A stretch of DNA of 64,000 nt. It comes from Hylemonella sp. GTDB lineage: Bacteria; Pseudomonadota; Gammaproteobacteria; Burkholderiales; Burkholderiaceae_C. Under the pieces are notes generated by a model. It had not been told where the DNA came from, did no database searches, and saw only the letters and a list, made by a program, of their open reading frames with translations. The stretch lies in contig NZ_JAPZSV010000005.1 in the NCBI RefSeq assembly GCF_027532185.1, positions 124,001 through 188,000 on the forward strand, given 5' to 3'. Both the position numbers and the translations under genes were made by a program. Positions 63,024 to 64,000 of this stretch are shown piece after piece; the stretch's first letter is position 1, and each line of letters opens with the position of its first letter.

Positions 63024-64000
63024 TTACCAGTTGGCCTCGCGGTCCGGGGTGGCGCCGATCTTGTGGATCGACAGGTCCGCCCCGTCGAACTCCTCTTCCT
63101 GGCTCAAACGCAGGCCCATGGCCAGCTTGAGCACACCGTAGACCACGAAACCGCCGAACAAAGCCCAGAGCACCCCGAGGGTGGTCCCGATCAACTGGCC
63201 TGCGAAACTCACCCCGCCCAGCCCGCCCAGGGCCTGGCTGCCGAAAATCCCGGCCGCGATCCCGCCCCAAGCCCCGCACAGGCCGTGCAGGGGCCAGACC
63301 CCGAGCACGTCGTCGATCTTCCAGCGGTTCTGCGTCAGCGTGAACATGAAGACAAAGATGGCGCCAGCCACACCGCCGACCAGCAGCGCGCCCAAGGGGT
63401 GCATCAGGTCGGACCCGGCGCACACCGCCACCAGGCCAGCCAGCGGGCCGTTGTGCACAAAGCCCGGGTCGTTGCGGCCCAGGGCCAGCGCGGCCAGCGT
63501 GCCGCCGGCCATGGCCATGAGCGAGTTTACGGCCACCAGGCCGGAGATCTTGTCCAGGGTCTGGGCGCTCATGACGTTGAAGCCGAACCAGCCCACGGTC
63601 AGGATCCAGGCGCCCAGCGCCAGGAAGGGAATGCTGGAGGGGGGGTGGGCCGAGACGCCGCCGTCCTTGCGGTAGCGGTTGTAGCGCGCGCCCAGCAGCA
63701 GCACGGCGGGCAAGGCGATCCAGCCGCCGACCGCATGGACCACGATGCTGCCCGCGAAGTCATGGAACTCCTCGCCCGTCGTGGCCTTGATCCAGGCCTG
63801 CACACCCAGGCCCTGGTTCCAGACGATGCCTTCGAAAAAGGGATAGACAAAGCCGACGATCACCGCGGTGGCGATCAGCTGGGGCCAGAACTTGGCGCGT
63901 TCGGCAATGCCCCCCGAGATGATGGCCGGGATCGCGGCCGCGAAGGTCAGCAGGAAGAAGAACTTCACCAGCTCGTAGCCGTTCTTGGCCACCAGCTCTT
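63024..64000 (-). CDS. amtB: Ammonium transporter AmtB (5' truncated at window end)
   Basis: 325 visible residues; the frame is open to the right edge, so the N-terminal part is missing. The visible part has SGGIAERAKF, the twin-His pore residues in FAGSIVVHAVGG and GVWPLHGLCGAWGG, and a C-terminal tail (SQEEEFDGADLSIHKIG) where GlnK/GlnB binds. It conducts ammonium/ammonia across the inner membrane. Any GlnK gene would lie beyond the window. Confidence 0.94.
   Translation of the reverse strand, partial: ELVAKNGYELVKFFFLLTFAAAIPAIISGGIAERAKFWPQLIATAVIVGFVYPFFEGIVWNQGLGVQAWIKATTGEEFHDFAGSIVVHAVGGWIALPAVLLLGARYNRYRKDGGVSAHPPSSIPFLALGAWILTVGWFGFNVMSAQTLDKISGLVAVNSLMAMAGGTLAALALGRNDPGFVHNGPLAGLVAVCAGSDLMHPLGALLVGGVAGAIFVFMFTLTQNRWKIDDVLGVWPLHGLCGAWGGIAAGIFGSQALGGLGGVSFAGQLIGTTLGVLWALFGGFVVYGVLKLAMGLRLSQEEEFDGADLSIHKIGATPDREANW

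Overview
The window looks like the origin-proximal part of a GC-rich betaproteobacterial chromosome, most likely a Burkholderiales member close to Comamonadaceae. Evidence is the block gyrB-dnaN-dnaA | rpmH-rnpA-yidD-yidC-mnmE, the block mnmG-rsmG-lysE-parA-hydrolase-parB, Burkholderiales-type families (DUF2788, DUF2189, NnrU, chalcone-isomerase-like) and abundant c-di-GMP proteins. The family-level assignment rests on recognition of gene content, not on a search. No rRNA, tRNA, prophage, transposase or CRISPR array was seen.

Layout. 1-5.3 kb: the end of a GGDEF-EAL protein, an OmpA-like protein, a GAF/receiver pair, a double cupin, a lipoprotein and a membrane-anchored methyltransferase. 5.3-11.6 kb: parB, a serine hydrolase, parA, a LysE exporter, rsmG and mnmG on the minus strand. 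Four parS-like sites lie at 8.37-10.12 kb, and a 457-bp nested palindromic element lies between rsmG and lysE. 11.7-14.6 kb: an FMN reductase, a cysteine-cluster protein and a CHASE-PAS-GGDEF cyclase. 14.6-23 kb: a branched-chain-amino-acid-type ABC transporter operon ending in an aldehyde dehydrogenase, with a divergent AraC regulator and a class II aldolase. 23-25.4 kb: AsmA-like protein, cytochrome c and an outer-membrane protein. 25.5-33.2 kb: a two-component system divergent from a heavy-metal RND efflux operon. 33.2-35.5 kb: hemerythrin and chemoreceptor. 35.7-38.9 kb: copper ATPase copA divergent from copZ-cueR, with a MerR-type operator in front of each. 39-45.3 kb: two diguanylate cyclases, pirin, a Spy-like protein and membrane proteins.

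45.3-55.2 kb is the replication-origin core. gyrB, dnaN and dnaA run left, while rpmH, rnpA, yidD, yidC and mnmE run right. DnaA boxes flank dnaA on both sides, and a TAG-repeat/GC/DnaA-box arrangement in the dnaN-dnaA gap resembles a basal unwinding system. 55.4-64 kb: an unknown protein, apt, a Kef-type antiporter, the kdsD-kdsC-lptC lipopolysaccharide operon with an SDR, two tandem glycine-rich RRM proteins, and the end of an ammonium transporter that leaves the window.

Themes are chromosome replication and segregation, metal homeostasis, c-di-GMP signalling (four proteins, one with a degenerate cyclase site) and probable uptake and oxidation of an organic acid or aldehyde. The most unusual non-coding feature is the palindromic element at 8406-8862. 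It contains a predicted five-hairpin junction and two arm hairpins that differ in sequence but keep pairing.
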